Positions 43,601-52,005 are shown, counted from the first letter of the stretch. The stretch is DNA of 64,000 bases from Microthrixaceae bacterium (GCA_023958095.1 JAMLGJ010000010.1:41837-105836); one strand, 5' to 3'. The notes: generated by a model from the sequence alone, not told the origin. Numbers and translations: made by a program.

Positions 43601-43947
43601 GCGGCGGTCCCGGTCTCATGGTCGCCTGTGGTGGCACTGCCACGGCCGGCGTGCGGCCGGGGTTCTCCGCCCGTCACCACTGTGATGACGAGCTGTGGCG
43701 GGCTCGGCACACCGGCGAGTTGACCCCGATGGACCGTGTGGAGCACACCTGGCTCGCCATCGACGTGGCCCAGCGCGGTCTCGGGCAGTCGTCCCTCGGT
43801 CCCGAGACGGCGCCGCGGTACCGGATCGGCGCCGGTAGCCACCGACTGGATCTGTTGTTCCACCCGCTCTCGGGTGCCCGGGGAGCCAACGGCGACCCGG
43901 CCGCGCTCTACCGGGACCGGCCACGTGGCCCGGTCAACGGCCGGTAG
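40633..43947 (+). CDS. lacZ: GH2 beta-galactosidase (LacZ-like)
   Basis: 1104 residues with the five-domain order of long LacZ enzymes: jelly roll (about 65-240, with RLPSDFDIT and QWFHGGLQR), Ig-like domain, TIM barrel (about 380-665), second Ig domain, and the large C-terminal beta sandwich (about 820-1095). VNLHEHHPRKGRA opens the barrel, the acid/base Glu is in SLGNEAGYG, and the nucleophile Glu is in LCEYSHAMGN. It hydrolyses beta-galactosides; no signal peptide, so cytoplasmic. A low-complexity Gly/Pro/Asp insert of about 60 residues sits before the last domain. No sugar transporter or regulator is adjacent. The GTG start follows the previous stop by 3 bp. Confidence 0.9.
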   Translation: MGRSQESARRAGVSSATSTGPEGVATAPWGDPAVVSLGREPMLPAGWVPCADLRGARSGRPAPERSPWVIDLDGQWDIELLGSPGELTMGHLCDAELASTVTVPGAWTMQRDANPQWPGPIYTNVVMPFGGEPPSVPQDNPTAVHRRTIEVPESWDRRRIVVRVGSAESVVMVFLDGEFVGYGTDSRLPSDFDITSRCRAGSSHQLALVVPRWSAQTWLEDQDQWFHGGLQRSVCAYSTAPTHISSAQLRAHLAPPDFPLRADEPTTGLLEVDVLVQGPGCTEAGWTVEVRVEPLRGAALATTGRLEVPHWNDSGMLELNAGAMFTEAGRVRSTLEVPGVLPWSAESPRLYRLLVVLRSPDGSLVEAGSLRSGFRSTEVRDRQLLINGAPVVLRGVNLHEHHPRKGRAVSREDARAELLMLKAANLNAVRAAHYPHAEHFAELCDELGLYLVDEANVESHARQWSLCHDRRFDASVLARVSRMVERDMHHPSVVMWSLGNEAGYGAAFDAAAAWVRSVDDTRPLHYEQPFMFDLHAEAPVSDVVCPMYSTVEEILDWAADDRDTRRPLVLCEYSHAMGNACGGLVDYDDAFEHTPGLQGGFIWEWCEHGIPEPSGATGPTGSPSWAYGGDFGDDPADGNFVLDGLVGADRAPHPVLDELRYLGRPVRARLIEAGPGRAEVELTNQGWFTDTSALRGTWEVSLDGEAVAGGELAKRPLAPRQRCRRVLRWRRALTMGADTGGEVHLTLRWHRRVASPWAGRGQLVGWEQFPLQGARVAGGVAGPARDADSGDPVEPGGAETPGGPAQRDDTSQAVSWPATGAAGSVPGDFSPVSFVPSVFRALTDNDGISTGWMRGLAASLARWVDEQGLDRCSWDPATGLLSPAGDVPPVRVRSRLTNPRGEWMRLVVDLELPEELADPPRLGLVWELPASLETLEWFGDGPADCYPDRRAGALAGRWHSTVTEQYVDYGMPQEHGHHTSMRWVALRTRRGGPGLMVACGGTATAGVRPGFSARHHCDDELWRARHTGELTPMDRVEHTWLAIDVAQRGLGQSSLGPETAPRYRIGAGSHRLDLLFHPLSGARGANGDPAALYRDRPRGPVNGR

Positions 43948-43950
43948 TCC

Positions 43951-45246
43951 TCAGATCCGCTCGGCCGCCTCGGCGAGCTCGTCGCGGAACACCGGGTGCG
44001 CCACCTCGACCATCGCCGCGGCACGCTCGCGCACGGTCAGCCCCTGGAGCTCCGCCACGCCGTACTCGGTGACCACCACATCCACCTGGTGGCGGGGAGT
44101 GGTGACCGTCATCGACGGGCCCACGTTGGGCATGATCCGGCTGATCGGCCCGTCGGGCCCGTTGGCCGTCGAGTGCAGACAGATCAGCGAACGGTCCTCC
44201 AGGCGCAACCCGGCGCCGGCGATGAAGTCCTCGTGGCCGCCGGTGCCCGAGTGCTGGGTGCCCCCGACGGTGTCCGCCGCCACCTGGCCGTACAGGTCGA
44301 CTCCCATCGCCCCGTTGATCGACACGAAGTGCCGGTTGTGGGCGATCATCTGGGAGTCGTTCACGACCTCCACCGGCAGGAACCGCACCGAGTCGTTGTC
44401 GCGCAGCCACGAGTACAACTCGGGGGTTCCCGCCGCGAAGGTGGTGATCGAGTAGCCGTCGAACTCGCCCTTGTCGGCATTGGTCACCTTCCCGGCCTGG
44501 TGCAGGCGCATGAGGCCGTTGGTGAACATCTCCGAGTGCACTCCGTATCCGCCGCCGGAGCCCTCGGCGAGGATCGTCGCGATCAGCGACGGGATGGCCC
44601 CGATGCCGGTCTGCAGGGTGGCGCCGTCGGGGATGAACCCGGCGGCCAGTTCCGCGATCGTGTTGTCGACCTCGGTGCCCTCGGCATCGGGCAGGTTCAC
44701 CGGTTGGCCATCGGACTCGAATGCGACGTCCACGTCGTCGATGTGGATGCGATGGGGATGCTCAGGTGGGAGGCCGATGGTGCGGGGGAAGGCATCGGAG
44801 TACTCGATGATCAACAGACGTTCGGGGTCGGCGGCACAGCGCTCGATCTCGGGGATCGTCGCACCAGCGTGCAGGGAGAACGAGAGGTATCCGTCGGCAT
44901 CCGGTGGGGCCGTGGCGACGGCCATCACCCTGGGGGCCACCGACTCGAGGATCGGGCCGAAGCGCCTGAAGTCGCCCGGTACGTACTCGACGTTGGCCCC
45001 GGAGGCCACCAGGAAGCGCTCGGCGGGTCCGAAGAACCCGCTTAGGAAACGCACCCTCGAGTTCGTGAACACCGCGTAGAGGTCGGTCAGCAGGGCGCCG
45101 TTGATCTCCAGTCCGTCCCAGTCGTCACGGTCGCCCAGCGCGTGCAGCAGGGTGGGCGGGTGCTGCGGACCGAGCCCGATGCCGACCTTGTCGTCGGGGC
45201 GGATCAGTGCTGCGGCGTCGGCAGCCGAGTCGACGATTGTGGCCAT
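43951..45246 (-). CDS. Acetyl-CoA hydrolase / 4-hydroxybutyrate CoA-transferase family
   Basis: 431 residues. Family I CoA-transferase fold: an N-terminal half with GLGPQHPPTLLHAL and FLSGFFGPAERF, and a C-terminal half with LQTGIGAIPSLIATIL. The catalytic Glu is in GVHSEMFTNG, which attacks the acyl-CoA to form a glutamyl-CoA thioester. NVGPSMTVTTPRHQVDVVVTEYGVAEL completes the active site. It moves CoA between acetyl/butyryl-type acids such as 4-hydroxybutyrate, or hydrolyses acetyl-CoA. GGGAG 9-10 nt before the ATG supports the start. It converges with lacZ with a 3-bp gap. Confidence 0.87.
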   Translation of the reverse strand: MATIVDSAADAAALIRPDDKVGIGLGPQHPPTLLHALGDRDDWDGLEINGALLTDLYAVFTNSRVRFLSGFFGPAERFLVASGANVEYVPGDFRRFGPILESVAPRVMAVATAPPDADGYLSFSLHAGATIPEIERCAADPERLLIIEYSDAFPRTIGLPPEHPHRIHIDDVDVAFESDGQPVNLPDAEGTEVDNTIAELAAGFIPDGATLQTGIGAIPSLIATILAEGSGGGYGVHSEMFTNGLMRLHQAGKVTNADKGEFDGYSITTFAAGTPELYSWLRDNDSVRFLPVEVVNDSQMIAHNRHFVSINGAMGVDLYGQVAADTVGGTQHSGTGGHEDFIAGAGLRLEDRSLICLHSTANGPDGPISRIMPNVGPSMTVTTPRHQVDVVVTEYGVAELQGLTVRERAAAMVEVAHPVFRDELAEAAERI

Positions 45247-45337
45247 GCGGTGTGCTCCCGGGTTGCGGGGCACCCATTCGGCCCCTCGAGGATCGGTTGG
45301 ACGGATCCAGACCGGGGACCGTAGCCGAACGGGCTGC

Positions 45338-47359
45338 TCACACGAGGCTTCGCTGGATGTCCGCGATGCGCGACGGCAGGTCCTCGAGCGAGACCGGTTC
45401 GCACACCGCGGAGCCCTGCACCAGGTCACAGCCCATGTCGGCCAGCCTGTCCATCGATTCCCGGTCGCTCACCCCGAGGGCGGTCACCTGAATGCCCAGT
45501 TCGTGGCAGAACTCGATCGTGGAGCGCACCACCGCCTCGTCGGCCGGAATGGTGCCGAGGGTGGTTATGAAGCTCCGGTCGATCTTGAGGCCGTCCACGC
45601 CCAGGTCAGCGACCGCGGACAGCGACGTGTACCCGGCTCCGAAGTCGTCGATCACGACGGCCATGCCGAGTCGGTGCAGGTCCTCCACCATCTCCGTGGC
45701 GGTCATGAGGTCCTCGGTGAGCAGTGTCTCGGGGATCTCCACCTCGAGGCAACCCTGGGTGAGCAGCCCCTCTGCGGTGAGCAGGCCGAGCAGCCCCTCG
45801 AAGCCGTTGACCGCCGCGGTGGCACCGATGTTGATGGCGACGCTCTGGTCGAACCCGGAGTCGGTGAGCCACCGGGCGGCGCCCGCCGCCTCGCCGACCA
45901 CCCACCGCGGCAGCACGTCGGGGATGCCCGAACGCTCCGCGAGCTCCAGGGACTCGTCCGCGGCACGCTCGCCGTCGGCCCATCGCAGCAGCGCCTCCAC
46001 CTTCGCGATCCTTCCGGTGGCGAGCTCCAGCACCGGCTGGTAGCGCAGCTCCATGCGGCCGTGCCCGACCCCTTCGCGCACTTCGTGGAAGAGCCCTGAG
46101 GGGGCCTTCCGGTCTTCCTCGGTGCCGATGACCCAGGGTCGGTGCTGGGAGGTCGCCCGGCGCAGGGCGTCCTCGGCGTCGCGCAGCAGCCGCGAGCGGC
46201 TCTGCAGCGGCCCGCTGAGTGCCGCCCCGACGGTCGCCTGCACACCGATGGCGGCACCGTTGATGTCGAACGGCACCGCAAGGGCGGCTGTCGCGCCCTG
46301 GGTGAGTGCCTGCAGGTCCTCCGCGCCGAGCAGGTCGCGGTCGAGCAGCACGAGGCGTCGTTCACCGATCCTTGCCACGAACGCACCCGGTCGGGTGTCG
46401 CCCAGGCGCCGCGCGACGCCGGACACGAGTGCCTCGTCGTCGCTGCCGGAGGCATCCGCCCCGAGCTCGAGCGCTCCGAAGTCGACCGCGAGCAGTCCCA
46501 CCGTGGCGGCGGTGATCCGTTCGAGCTCCTCGAGCTGTTCGGCGAGGAACGCCATGTTGGGCAGGCCGCTGCGCTGGTCGTGCAACGCCCGGTCGCGCAG
46601 GCGCTGCTCCATCGTGGCCTGTGTGGTCACGTCGTCGACGCTCATGGCGATCGTGCCGTCCTCGAGGCGCGTGAGTGCCACGTCGAGGACCAGCTCGGGC
46701 AGTTCGCCCACCACGAGGCGGCTCAGTGCGAGGTCCTCGCCGGTGTGCGCGACGTCGAAGGCGGCGTTCTGGAGCAGCTGGCGGGTCTGTTCGGAGAACA
46801 CCTCGCCCAGGGTCGTCGCGGTGGAGTTGTGCAACAGGCGTTCGGCCGCGGGGTTCAGGTCTCCGATGACGAAGCTCGAGGGGTCGCCCTGATCGGCGAG
46901 CTGCAGATAGAGCAGCGCCCGGTCGGTGTGCTCCAGCACCTCGGCGGCCCGCCTGCGGGCCTGCGCGGCGGAGGCGTCCGAGCTCACGTCCACCAGCGCA
47001 TAGCTGAGCGGCTGGTCGAGGCCCCGGTCGGTCACCCCGAAGCGGAAGTGCCGGTAGGTGCCGTCCACGTGCAGGAGCCGCACGACCTTGGCCTCCGAGC
47101 CGGGATCGGTGGCCGCGGTGCGGAACGCAGCGAGGTCGTCGACGTGCACGATCGAGCGCAGCGTGCCCGGGGTCAGGAAGGCGGTCGGGTCCCAGCCCAG
47201 CAGGTCGAGGCACGATCTCGACACGTGGTGGCTGTCGGCTCCCGGGGCGGTCTGTTGCACCAGCACCACGCCCGCCTCGGCGATGCTCGCGTCGTACGCG
47301 GAGCGCAACTCGGCGAGGGCCGCCTCGGCCTTGGAACGCTTCACATAGGGCATGGCCAC
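45338..47359 (-). CDS. PAS-GGDEF-EAL protein, degenerate in both domains
   Basis: 673 residues. A coiled N-terminus and PAS (about 10-125), a second PAS-like region (about 135-260), a GGDEF-like domain (about 275-410) and an EAL domain (about 425-673). The GGDEF loop reads ARIGERRLVLL, so cyclase activity is lost. The EAL domain keeps E455 in KVEALLRW, NIGA, EIPE, DDFGAGYTSL and KIDRSF, but the usual AEGVE is ALGVS, removing a Glu needed for catalysis. It may bind c-di-GMP or retain weak activity. GTG 47359 is chosen because TAGTCT ends 6 nt upstream; ATG 47353 is an alternative. Confidence 0.85.
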   Translation of the reverse strand: MAMPYVKRSKAEAALAELRSAYDASIAEAGVVLVQQTAPGADSHHVSRSCLDLLGWDPTAFLTPGTLRSIVHVDDLAAFRTAATDPGSEAKVVRLLHVDGTYRHFRFGVTDRGLDQPLSYALVDVSSDASAAQARRRAAEVLEHTDRALLYLQLADQGDPSSFVIGDLNPAAERLLHNSTATTLGEVFSEQTRQLLQNAAFDVAHTGEDLALSRLVVGELPELVLDVALTRLEDGTIAMSVDDVTTQATMEQRLRDRALHDQRSGLPNMAFLAEQLEELERITAATVGLLAVDFGALELGADASGSDDEALVSGVARRLGDTRPGAFVARIGERRLVLLDRDLLGAEDLQALTQGATAALAVPFDINGAAIGVQATVGAALSGPLQSRSRLLRDAEDALRRATSQHRPWVIGTEEDRKAPSGLFHEVREGVGHGRMELRYQPVLELATGRIAKVEALLRWADGERAADESLELAERSGIPDVLPRWVVGEAAGAARWLTDSGFDQSVAINIGATAAVNGFEGLLGLLTAEGLLTQGCLEVEIPETLLTEDLMTATEMVEDLHRLGMAVVIDDFGAGYTSLSAVADLGVDGLKIDRSFITTLGTIPADEAVVRSTIEFCHELGIQVTALGVSDRESMDRLADMGCDLVQGSAVCEPVSLEDLPSRIADIQRSLV

Positions 47360-47365
47360 GTGCAA

Positions 47366-47371
47366 AGACTA
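47366..47371 (-). promoter_or_regulatory. -10 box TAGTCT, leaderless
   Basis: TAGTCT on the - strand ends 6 nt before GTG 47359 and 12 nt before ATG 47353, favouring the GTG. Confidence 0.5.
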
Positions 47372-47532
47372 GAACGCCGTGCAACTCCCGGGTGCGTTAC
47401 CCGTCGCACGTGACGGTTCGGGGGATTCCATGGTGCGTCCGCACCGGCGGGGGTATCCACGGGATGGCATTCGACCACCACTAGCGTTCGTGTGACGACC
47501 TCGAGTGTCGGTCTCCCCACGACGGTACGAGC

Positions 47533-47703
47533 ATGAACAAGTTGGTCCAGGTCCTCGCAGCGCTAGCGGTCTCGGTGGTCGTCGTCGCGCTCTGGCGGAG
47601 CCCCGCCACCGCCGCCGGTGACGTCGGTGAGGTCATCGGCTGGGTGGCCGGACTCGTCCAGGAGGGAATCGGCCGCTTCGCGGATTTCATCTCGGAGTTC
47701 TGA
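47533..47703 (+). CDS. 56-residue single-span or exported small protein
   Basis: MNKLVQVLAALAVSVVVVAL is a clean signal or anchor segment; it is followed by WRSPATAAGDVGE and an amphipathic end with FADFISEF. Ala-x-Ala (ATAAG) could be a signal peptidase site. Only 2 bp separate the stop from the PH-domain gene, so the two should be cotranscribed. No Shine-Dalgarno is seen; a TAGCGT box at 47482-47487 could give a leader of about 40 nt. Function unknown; a partner of the membrane PH protein is possible. Confidence 0.6.
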   Translation: MNKLVQVLAALAVSVVVVALWRSPATAAGDVGEVIGWVAGLVQEGIGRFADFISEF

Positions 47704-47705
47704 GC

Positions 47706-48251
47706 GTGGCCGAGCCGCTGCCGTTCGGTCCGCGGCGGATCCCCGACAGGGTCCGGTCGTGGCACCCCGACCGGATAGTCGATGACCTGCTGCTGGCCGA
47801 CGAGACGGTGTTCAGGAGGGCGCGCCCGGACTGGTGGGTGGTGGCGTTCGACCAGCTGGGTCTGGCCGTGCTGGGTGTCGTGGTGGCGCTCGTGGTGGCG
47901 TTGCAGGGATGGCTCGTGGCAGCCGTGCTGATCCTCGTCTCGGCGGCCGGGTGGGTGCTGTGGCGGATCGTCGACTCCTGGTACACCCGCTACGTGCTGA
48001 CCGACTTCCGGGTCCTGCGGACCTCCGGTGTGCTCGAGCGCAACGTGGAGTTCATCCCGTGGCGCAAGGTCACCGACGTGAGCCTGCGGCGTTCCTTCTG
48101 GCAACGGCTGGTGGGGGCGTCCACGATCAGGATCGAATCGGCCAACGAGGCCTCGCGGTTCCGTGCGATGACCGACGTGCAGGACCCCCGGGAGTTCTTC
48201 AGGGTGCTGCAGGAGGTCATGGCCGCGTACGCCGGCCACGTCGAGCTCTGA
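47706..48251 (+). CDS. Membrane PH-domain (bPH2, YdbS-like) protein
   Basis: 181 residues. Two hydrophobic helices (about 50-70 and 72-90; LGVVVALVVALQG and AAVLILVSAAGWVLW) precede a bacterial PH-like domain (about 95-180) with YVLTDFRVLRTSGVLERNVEFIPWRKVTDV, a common pattern in bPH2 proteins. The function of these proteins is unclear; some help resist antimicrobials or affect membrane processes. The GTG start follows the small upstream gene by 2 bp. Confidence 0.82.
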   Translation: MAEPLPFGPRRIPDRVRSWHPDRIVDDLLLADETVFRRARPDWWVVAFDQLGLAVLGVVVALVVALQGWLVAAVLILVSAAGWVLWRIVDSWYTRYVLTDFRVLRTSGVLERNVEFIPWRKVTDVSLRRSFWQRLVGASTIRIESANEASRFRAMTDVQDPREFFRVLQEVMAAYAGHVEL

Positions 48252-48304
48252 GGCCCCCGTCCACCCGCATTTCCTGTGCCTGCGAACCACCCCGCGAACC
48301 CTGC

Positions 48305-48353
48305 GAACTGATCGTCGTGGTGCCGCCCTGTCGGGCACCACGACGATCAGTTC
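48305..48353. repeat. Palindromic repeat copy A, 20-bp stem
   Basis: Arms 48305-48324 and 48334-48353 pair perfectly (20 bp); loop 48325-48333 is GCCCTGTCG. The outer part reads GAACTGATCG. It lies 53 nt after the PH gene stop and 30 nt before the valS stop, between convergent genes. Likely a two-way terminator and a member of a dispersed repeat family with the copies at 51903 and 57633. Confidence 0.85.
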
Positions 48354-48383
48354 GGTGCGGGGGTGCTTCGGTGCAGGGGCGGT

Positions 48384-51005
48384 TCAGTCGGCCTCGCCGA
48401 GGGTCACCTCGACGGCGAAGTGCTCCGACTCGACGGTGCGCAGCTCCCGAACCCGCCCTGCTTCGCGCACGTCGCCGGCGACCGCCTCGAGCAGGGCGAT
48501 GCGCCCGGGGGTGTCGGAGACCACCAGCTCCTCGACAGGGTTGCGCATCGAGACCTTGGCCGAGGACTTCGCGCTCCGGATCTCCGCGAGGACCTCGGCC
48601 GCGACAGCCAGGGCAGCCGGATCTGACCCGCTGACCACGTCCTCGAGTTCCGCGGGTGCCGGCCACGCGCTGAGGTGCACCGATCCCTGCATCCACCACG
48701 ACCACACCTCTTCGCAGGTGAAGGGCATGAAGGGGGCGAACAGGCGCAGCACCACCGACAGGGCCAGGTCGAGCGCCGCACGAGCCGAGGCCACCTGCGC
48801 CTCGCCGTGGTCCCCCTCCCCGTAGGCACGGACCTTCACGAGCTCCAGGTAGTCGTCGCAGAAGGCCCAGAACCAGTTCTCGGTGCGTTCCAGGGCGCGG
48901 GCGTAGTCGAATCCCTCGAAGGCCGCAGTGGCGTCGCCGACCAGTTCGAGCAGCCCGGCCAGCATCGAGGTGTCGATCGGCATGCTCACCGCTGAAGGGT
49001 CCGACAGGGTCGTCTCACCCGTGTCGCGGTCGACGGCGAATCCCAGGGCGAAGCGGCTCGCGTTCAACAACTTGATGGCGAGGCGCCGGCCGACCTTCAT
49101 CTGGGACACGTCGAACGCGGTGTCGGTGCCCGGGCGCGCGGAGGCGGCCCAGTAGCGGACCGCGTCGGGGCTGTGCTGTTCGAGCAGGTCGGTGGGCACC
49201 ACGACGTTGCCCTTGGACTTCGACATCTTCTTGCGGTCGGGGTCGAGGATCCATCCCGACAGCGCGGCGTGTCGCCAGGGTGCCCGGTCGAACTCGTAGT
49301 GGCTCCTCACCATCGTCGAGAACAACCACGTGCGGATGATGTCGTGACCCTGGGGGCGCAGGTCCATCGGGAAGGTGGAGGAGAACAGCGACTCGTCGGA
49401 GCCCCAGCCGCACGCGATCTCGGGTGTCAGCGACGAGGTTGCCCAGGTGTCCATGATGTCGGGGTCGCCGGCGAAACCGCCGGGCACACCTCGCTGGTCC
49501 TCGGTGAACCCGGGTGGGCACTCCGCCTGGGGGTCGATCGGCAGCGACGACTCCTCGGGCACGATCGGTGAGTCGTGGTCGGGATTGCCCTCGTCGTCGA
49601 GGCGGTACCAGACCGGGATGGGAACCCCGAAGTACCGCTGGCGCGACACCAGCCAGTCCCCGTTGAGGCCCTCGACCCAGTTGGTGTAGCGGTGCTGCAT
49701 GAACTCCGGGTGCCAGTCGAGCTCGTCGCCACGGGCGACCAGCTGGGCCTTCAACTCGTCGGAACGGCCGCCGTTGCGGATGTACCACTGGCGAGAGGTC
49801 ACGATCTCGAGGGGCTTGTCGCCCTTCTCGAAGAACTTCACGGCGTGTTGCAGCGGCCGGGGCTCCCCGATCAGGTCACCGGATTCCCGGAGCATCTCGA
49901 CCATCTGGATCTGTGCGCCACCCGCGGCCTTGCGGGCGATCCTCGAGTAGGCCGCGCGGGCATCCTCGGAGGTCAGCCACGACGGCGCCTCCGCCTCGAA
50001 GCGACCGTCACGGGCCATGCAGGCACGCGTCGGCAGGTCGAGCTCGCGCCACCAGGTCACGTCGGTGGTGTCGCCGAAGGTGCAGATCATCGCGATGCCC
50101 GTGCCCTTGTCGGGTTCGGCCAGCTCGTGCGACAGGACGGGCACCTCCACGCCGAACACGGGGGTGCGCACGCTGGTGCCGAACAACGGCTGGTAGCGCT
50201 CGTCGTCGGGATGGGCCACCAGGGCCACGCAGCTCACGACGAGCTCGGGGCGGGTGGTGTCGATGACCACGGGGTCCGCGTCCCCGCTCCCGACGGGGTG
50301 GAAGGCGAGGGCGTGGTAGGCGCCCGGACGGTCGCGGTCCTCGAGTTCGGCCTGGGCGACCGCGGTCTGGAAGGTCACGTCCCAGAGGCACGGGGCCTCG
50401 GTGGAATAGGCCTCTCCCCGCTCGAGGTTGCGCAGGAACGCCCGTTGGGAGACCCGGCGGCTGTGCTCGCCGATCGTCGTGTAGGTGCGGTTCCAGTCGA
50501 CCGAGAGCCCCAGGTGGCGCCAGGTCGCCTCGAAGGCCTTCTCGTCGAGTGCCACCAGCTGCTCGCAGAGCTCGATGAAGTTGGGCCGGCTGATCGCCAC
50601 GAAGTCGTTGCGCTTCTTCGCCGGCTTCTCCGGCGGGGTGAAGTCCGGGTCGTAGGGGACCGTCGGGTCGCACAGCACGCCGTAGTAGTTCTCGACGCGC
50701 CGCTCGGTCGGCAGGCCGTTGTCGTCCCAGCCCATCGGGTAGAACACCGCCTTGCCGGTCATCCGCTGGTAGCGGGCGATCGTGTCGGTGTGGGTGTAGG
50801 AGAAGACGTGACCCACGTGCAGCGAGCCCGACACCGTCGGTGGTGGCGTGTCGATCGAGAAGACCTCGTCGCGTGGGGTGCCCTCGTCGAAGCGGTAGGT
50901 GTCGTCCTGGGACCATCGGGCCGACCACTTGTCGTCGAGTCCGTCGACGGTCGGCTTGTCGGGGACCGTTCGGCTGTTGCGTTGGGTGGGGGGCACGACG
51001 CGCAT
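48384..51005 (-). CDS. valS: Valyl-tRNA synthetase
   Basis: 873 residues. Class Ia synthetase that charges tRNA-Val and edits mischarged threonine. The HIGH motif is HVGH in SGSLHVGHVFS, the editing CP1 domain spans about 215-430 (VIDTTRPELVVSCVALVAHP), and the second motif is KKMSKSKGN. The anticodon-binding helices follow (about 680-830). It lacks the long C-terminal coiled arm of E. coli ValS and is about 80 residues shorter, resembling the short archaeal-like lineage (inference). ATG 51005 is 15 bp from the divergent SDR start; TACCTT ends 9 nt upstream. Confidence 0.95.
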   Translation of the reverse strand: MRVVPPTQRNSRTVPDKPTVDGLDDKWSARWSQDDTYRFDEGTPRDEVFSIDTPPPTVSGSLHVGHVFSYTHTDTIARYQRMTGKAVFYPMGWDDNGLPTERRVENYYGVLCDPTVPYDPDFTPPEKPAKKRNDFVAISRPNFIELCEQLVALDEKAFEATWRHLGLSVDWNRTYTTIGEHSRRVSQRAFLRNLERGEAYSTEAPCLWDVTFQTAVAQAELEDRDRPGAYHALAFHPVGSGDADPVVIDTTRPELVVSCVALVAHPDDERYQPLFGTSVRTPVFGVEVPVLSHELAEPDKGTGIAMICTFGDTTDVTWWRELDLPTRACMARDGRFEAEAPSWLTSEDARAAYSRIARKAAGGAQIQMVEMLRESGDLIGEPRPLQHAVKFFEKGDKPLEIVTSRQWYIRNGGRSDELKAQLVARGDELDWHPEFMQHRYTNWVEGLNGDWLVSRQRYFGVPIPVWYRLDDEGNPDHDSPIVPEESSLPIDPQAECPPGFTEDQRGVPGGFAGDPDIMDTWATSSLTPEIACGWGSDESLFSSTFPMDLRPQGHDIIRTWLFSTMVRSHYEFDRAPWRHAALSGWILDPDRKKMSKSKGNVVVPTDLLEQHSPDAVRYWAASARPGTDTAFDVSQMKVGRRLAIKLLNASRFALGFAVDRDTGETTLSDPSAVSMPIDTSMLAGLLELVGDATAAFEGFDYARALERTENWFWAFCDDYLELVKVRAYGEGDHGEAQVASARAALDLALSVVLRLFAPFMPFTCEEVWSWWMQGSVHLSAWPAPAELEDVVSGSDPAALAVAAEVLAEIRSAKSSAKVSMRNPVEELVVSDTPGRIALLEAVAGDVREAGRVRELRTVESEHFAVEVTLGEAD

Positions 51006-51020
51006 AACGTCGCCAAGGTA
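51005..51020. promoter_or_regulatory. Interlocked divergent promoters for valS and an SDR gene
   Basis: + strand TAACGT (51005-51010) ends 10 nt before ATG 51021; - strand TACCTT (51020-51015) ends 9 nt before ATG 51005. Each -10 box abuts or overlaps the other gene's start codon. Both spacings are long for leaderless starts. Confidence 0.35.
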
Positions 51021-51857
51021 ATGGAACTTGATCGGGGTGCAGCCATCGTCACCGGTGCGGCCGGTGGCATCGGAACCTGTGTCGCGCGGCGCCTCGCGTC
51101 GGCGGGCATGTCGGTGGTCATGGCCGACCTCGACGGAGCGCGTCTGGCGCAGGTCAGCGAGGAGCTCGCTGCGGAGCACCCGGAAGCGGAACTGGTGGCG
51201 GTGCGGGGCGACGTGGGTGACCCCGAACACCACGTCGAGCTCGTCGAGGCGGCTCGTTGCCTGGACGGGGGGCTGCGCCTGTCGGTGCTCAACGCCGGGG
51301 TCTCGGTGCCGGGTCTGTCCTGGGAGGTGCCACTCGAGACCTGGGAGCTCACCACGAGGGTCAACTACTGGGGCGTGGTCCATGGGCTGCGGGCGGCTCT
51401 GGATGAATTCGCCGATCCCTCCGCGGGCAGGACGGGCTGGGTCGTGGCGGTCGCCTCCGGCGCCGGCCTGGTCGCGACCCCCGGGCTGGCCCCCTACGTG
51501 GCGACCAAGCACGCGGTGGTCGGGATGATGGAGGCCACACACCACGAGCTGGCCCGGGTGGGTTCTCCCTCCGGTGTCTCGGTGGTCTGCCCCGGCAACA
51601 TCGCCACCCCCATGCCCTCGCGCAACGAGTCGATCCCGGGTGCGTCGGCGTACCCGGAGGTGCTCGAGTCGATCGAGGCCGCCGTCGTCTCGGGCGTCGA
51701 GGCGGGCGCTGATCCGTCGACCGTCGCCGATGCGATCGTGGAGGGTGTCGCCGAGGAGCGCTTCTGGCTGATGCCCCAACCGGAGATCGCCTGGGCCGCC
51801 GGTGACCGGGTCCGGCGCATCGGTGAGGGCGAGCCGCCGGTCGACCTCCTCGGCTGA
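51021..51857 (+). CDS. Short-chain dehydrogenase/reductase
   Basis: 278 residues. SDR with the cofactor loop TGAAGGIG, MADLDGARL (Asp at the end of beta 2, favouring NAD), LNAGVS, VAVASGAGLV with the catalytic Ser, and YVATKHAVV with Tyr and Lys. The end (RFWLMPQPEIAWAAGDRVRRI) resembles actinobacterial SDRs that act on lipid or xenobiotic alcohols. Substrate unknown. The start is 15 bp from the valS start on the other strand; a copy of the palindromic repeat follows. Confidence 0.88.
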   Translation: MELDRGAAIVTGAAGGIGTCVARRLASAGMSVVMADLDGARLAQVSEELAAEHPEAELVAVRGDVGDPEHHVELVEAARCLDGGLRLSVLNAGVSVPGLSWEVPLETWELTTRVNYWGVVHGLRAALDEFADPSAGRTGWVVAVASGAGLVATPGLAPYVATKHAVVGMMEATHHELARVGSPSGVSVVCPGNIATPMPSRNESIPGASAYPEVLESIEAAVVSGVEAGADPSTVADAIVEGVAEERFWLMPQPEIAWAAGDRVRRIGEGEPPVDLLG

Positions 51858-51902
51858 CCGCGCCCCCTGCGCAACTGCCAGCACCCCCCACCCCCCCCAT
51901 GC

Positions 51903-51953
51903 GCAACTGATCGTGGTGGTGCCGACCTGTCGGGCACCACCACGATCAGTTGC
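51903..51953. repeat. Palindromic repeat copy B, 21-bp stem
   Basis: Arms 51903-51923 and 51933-51953 pair perfectly (21 bp); loop 51924-51932 is GACCTGTCG. It lies 45 nt after the SDR stop and before the convergent GGDEF gene. Compared with copy A, two base pairs are flipped on both arms, so pairing is kept. A C-rich stretch (about 51886-51899) lies just upstream. Confidence 0.85.
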
Positions 51954-52005
51954 CGGGTTCGGTTGGGGCAGGGCGGTCGGTCCGGGCCCGTGCCCATCCT
52001 CACAG

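Noticed and set aside
47481..48341. A 286-codon - strand frame over the small protein and PH genes
   Set aside because: His/Arg-rich with no domain, and it would run across the stronger + strand genes.
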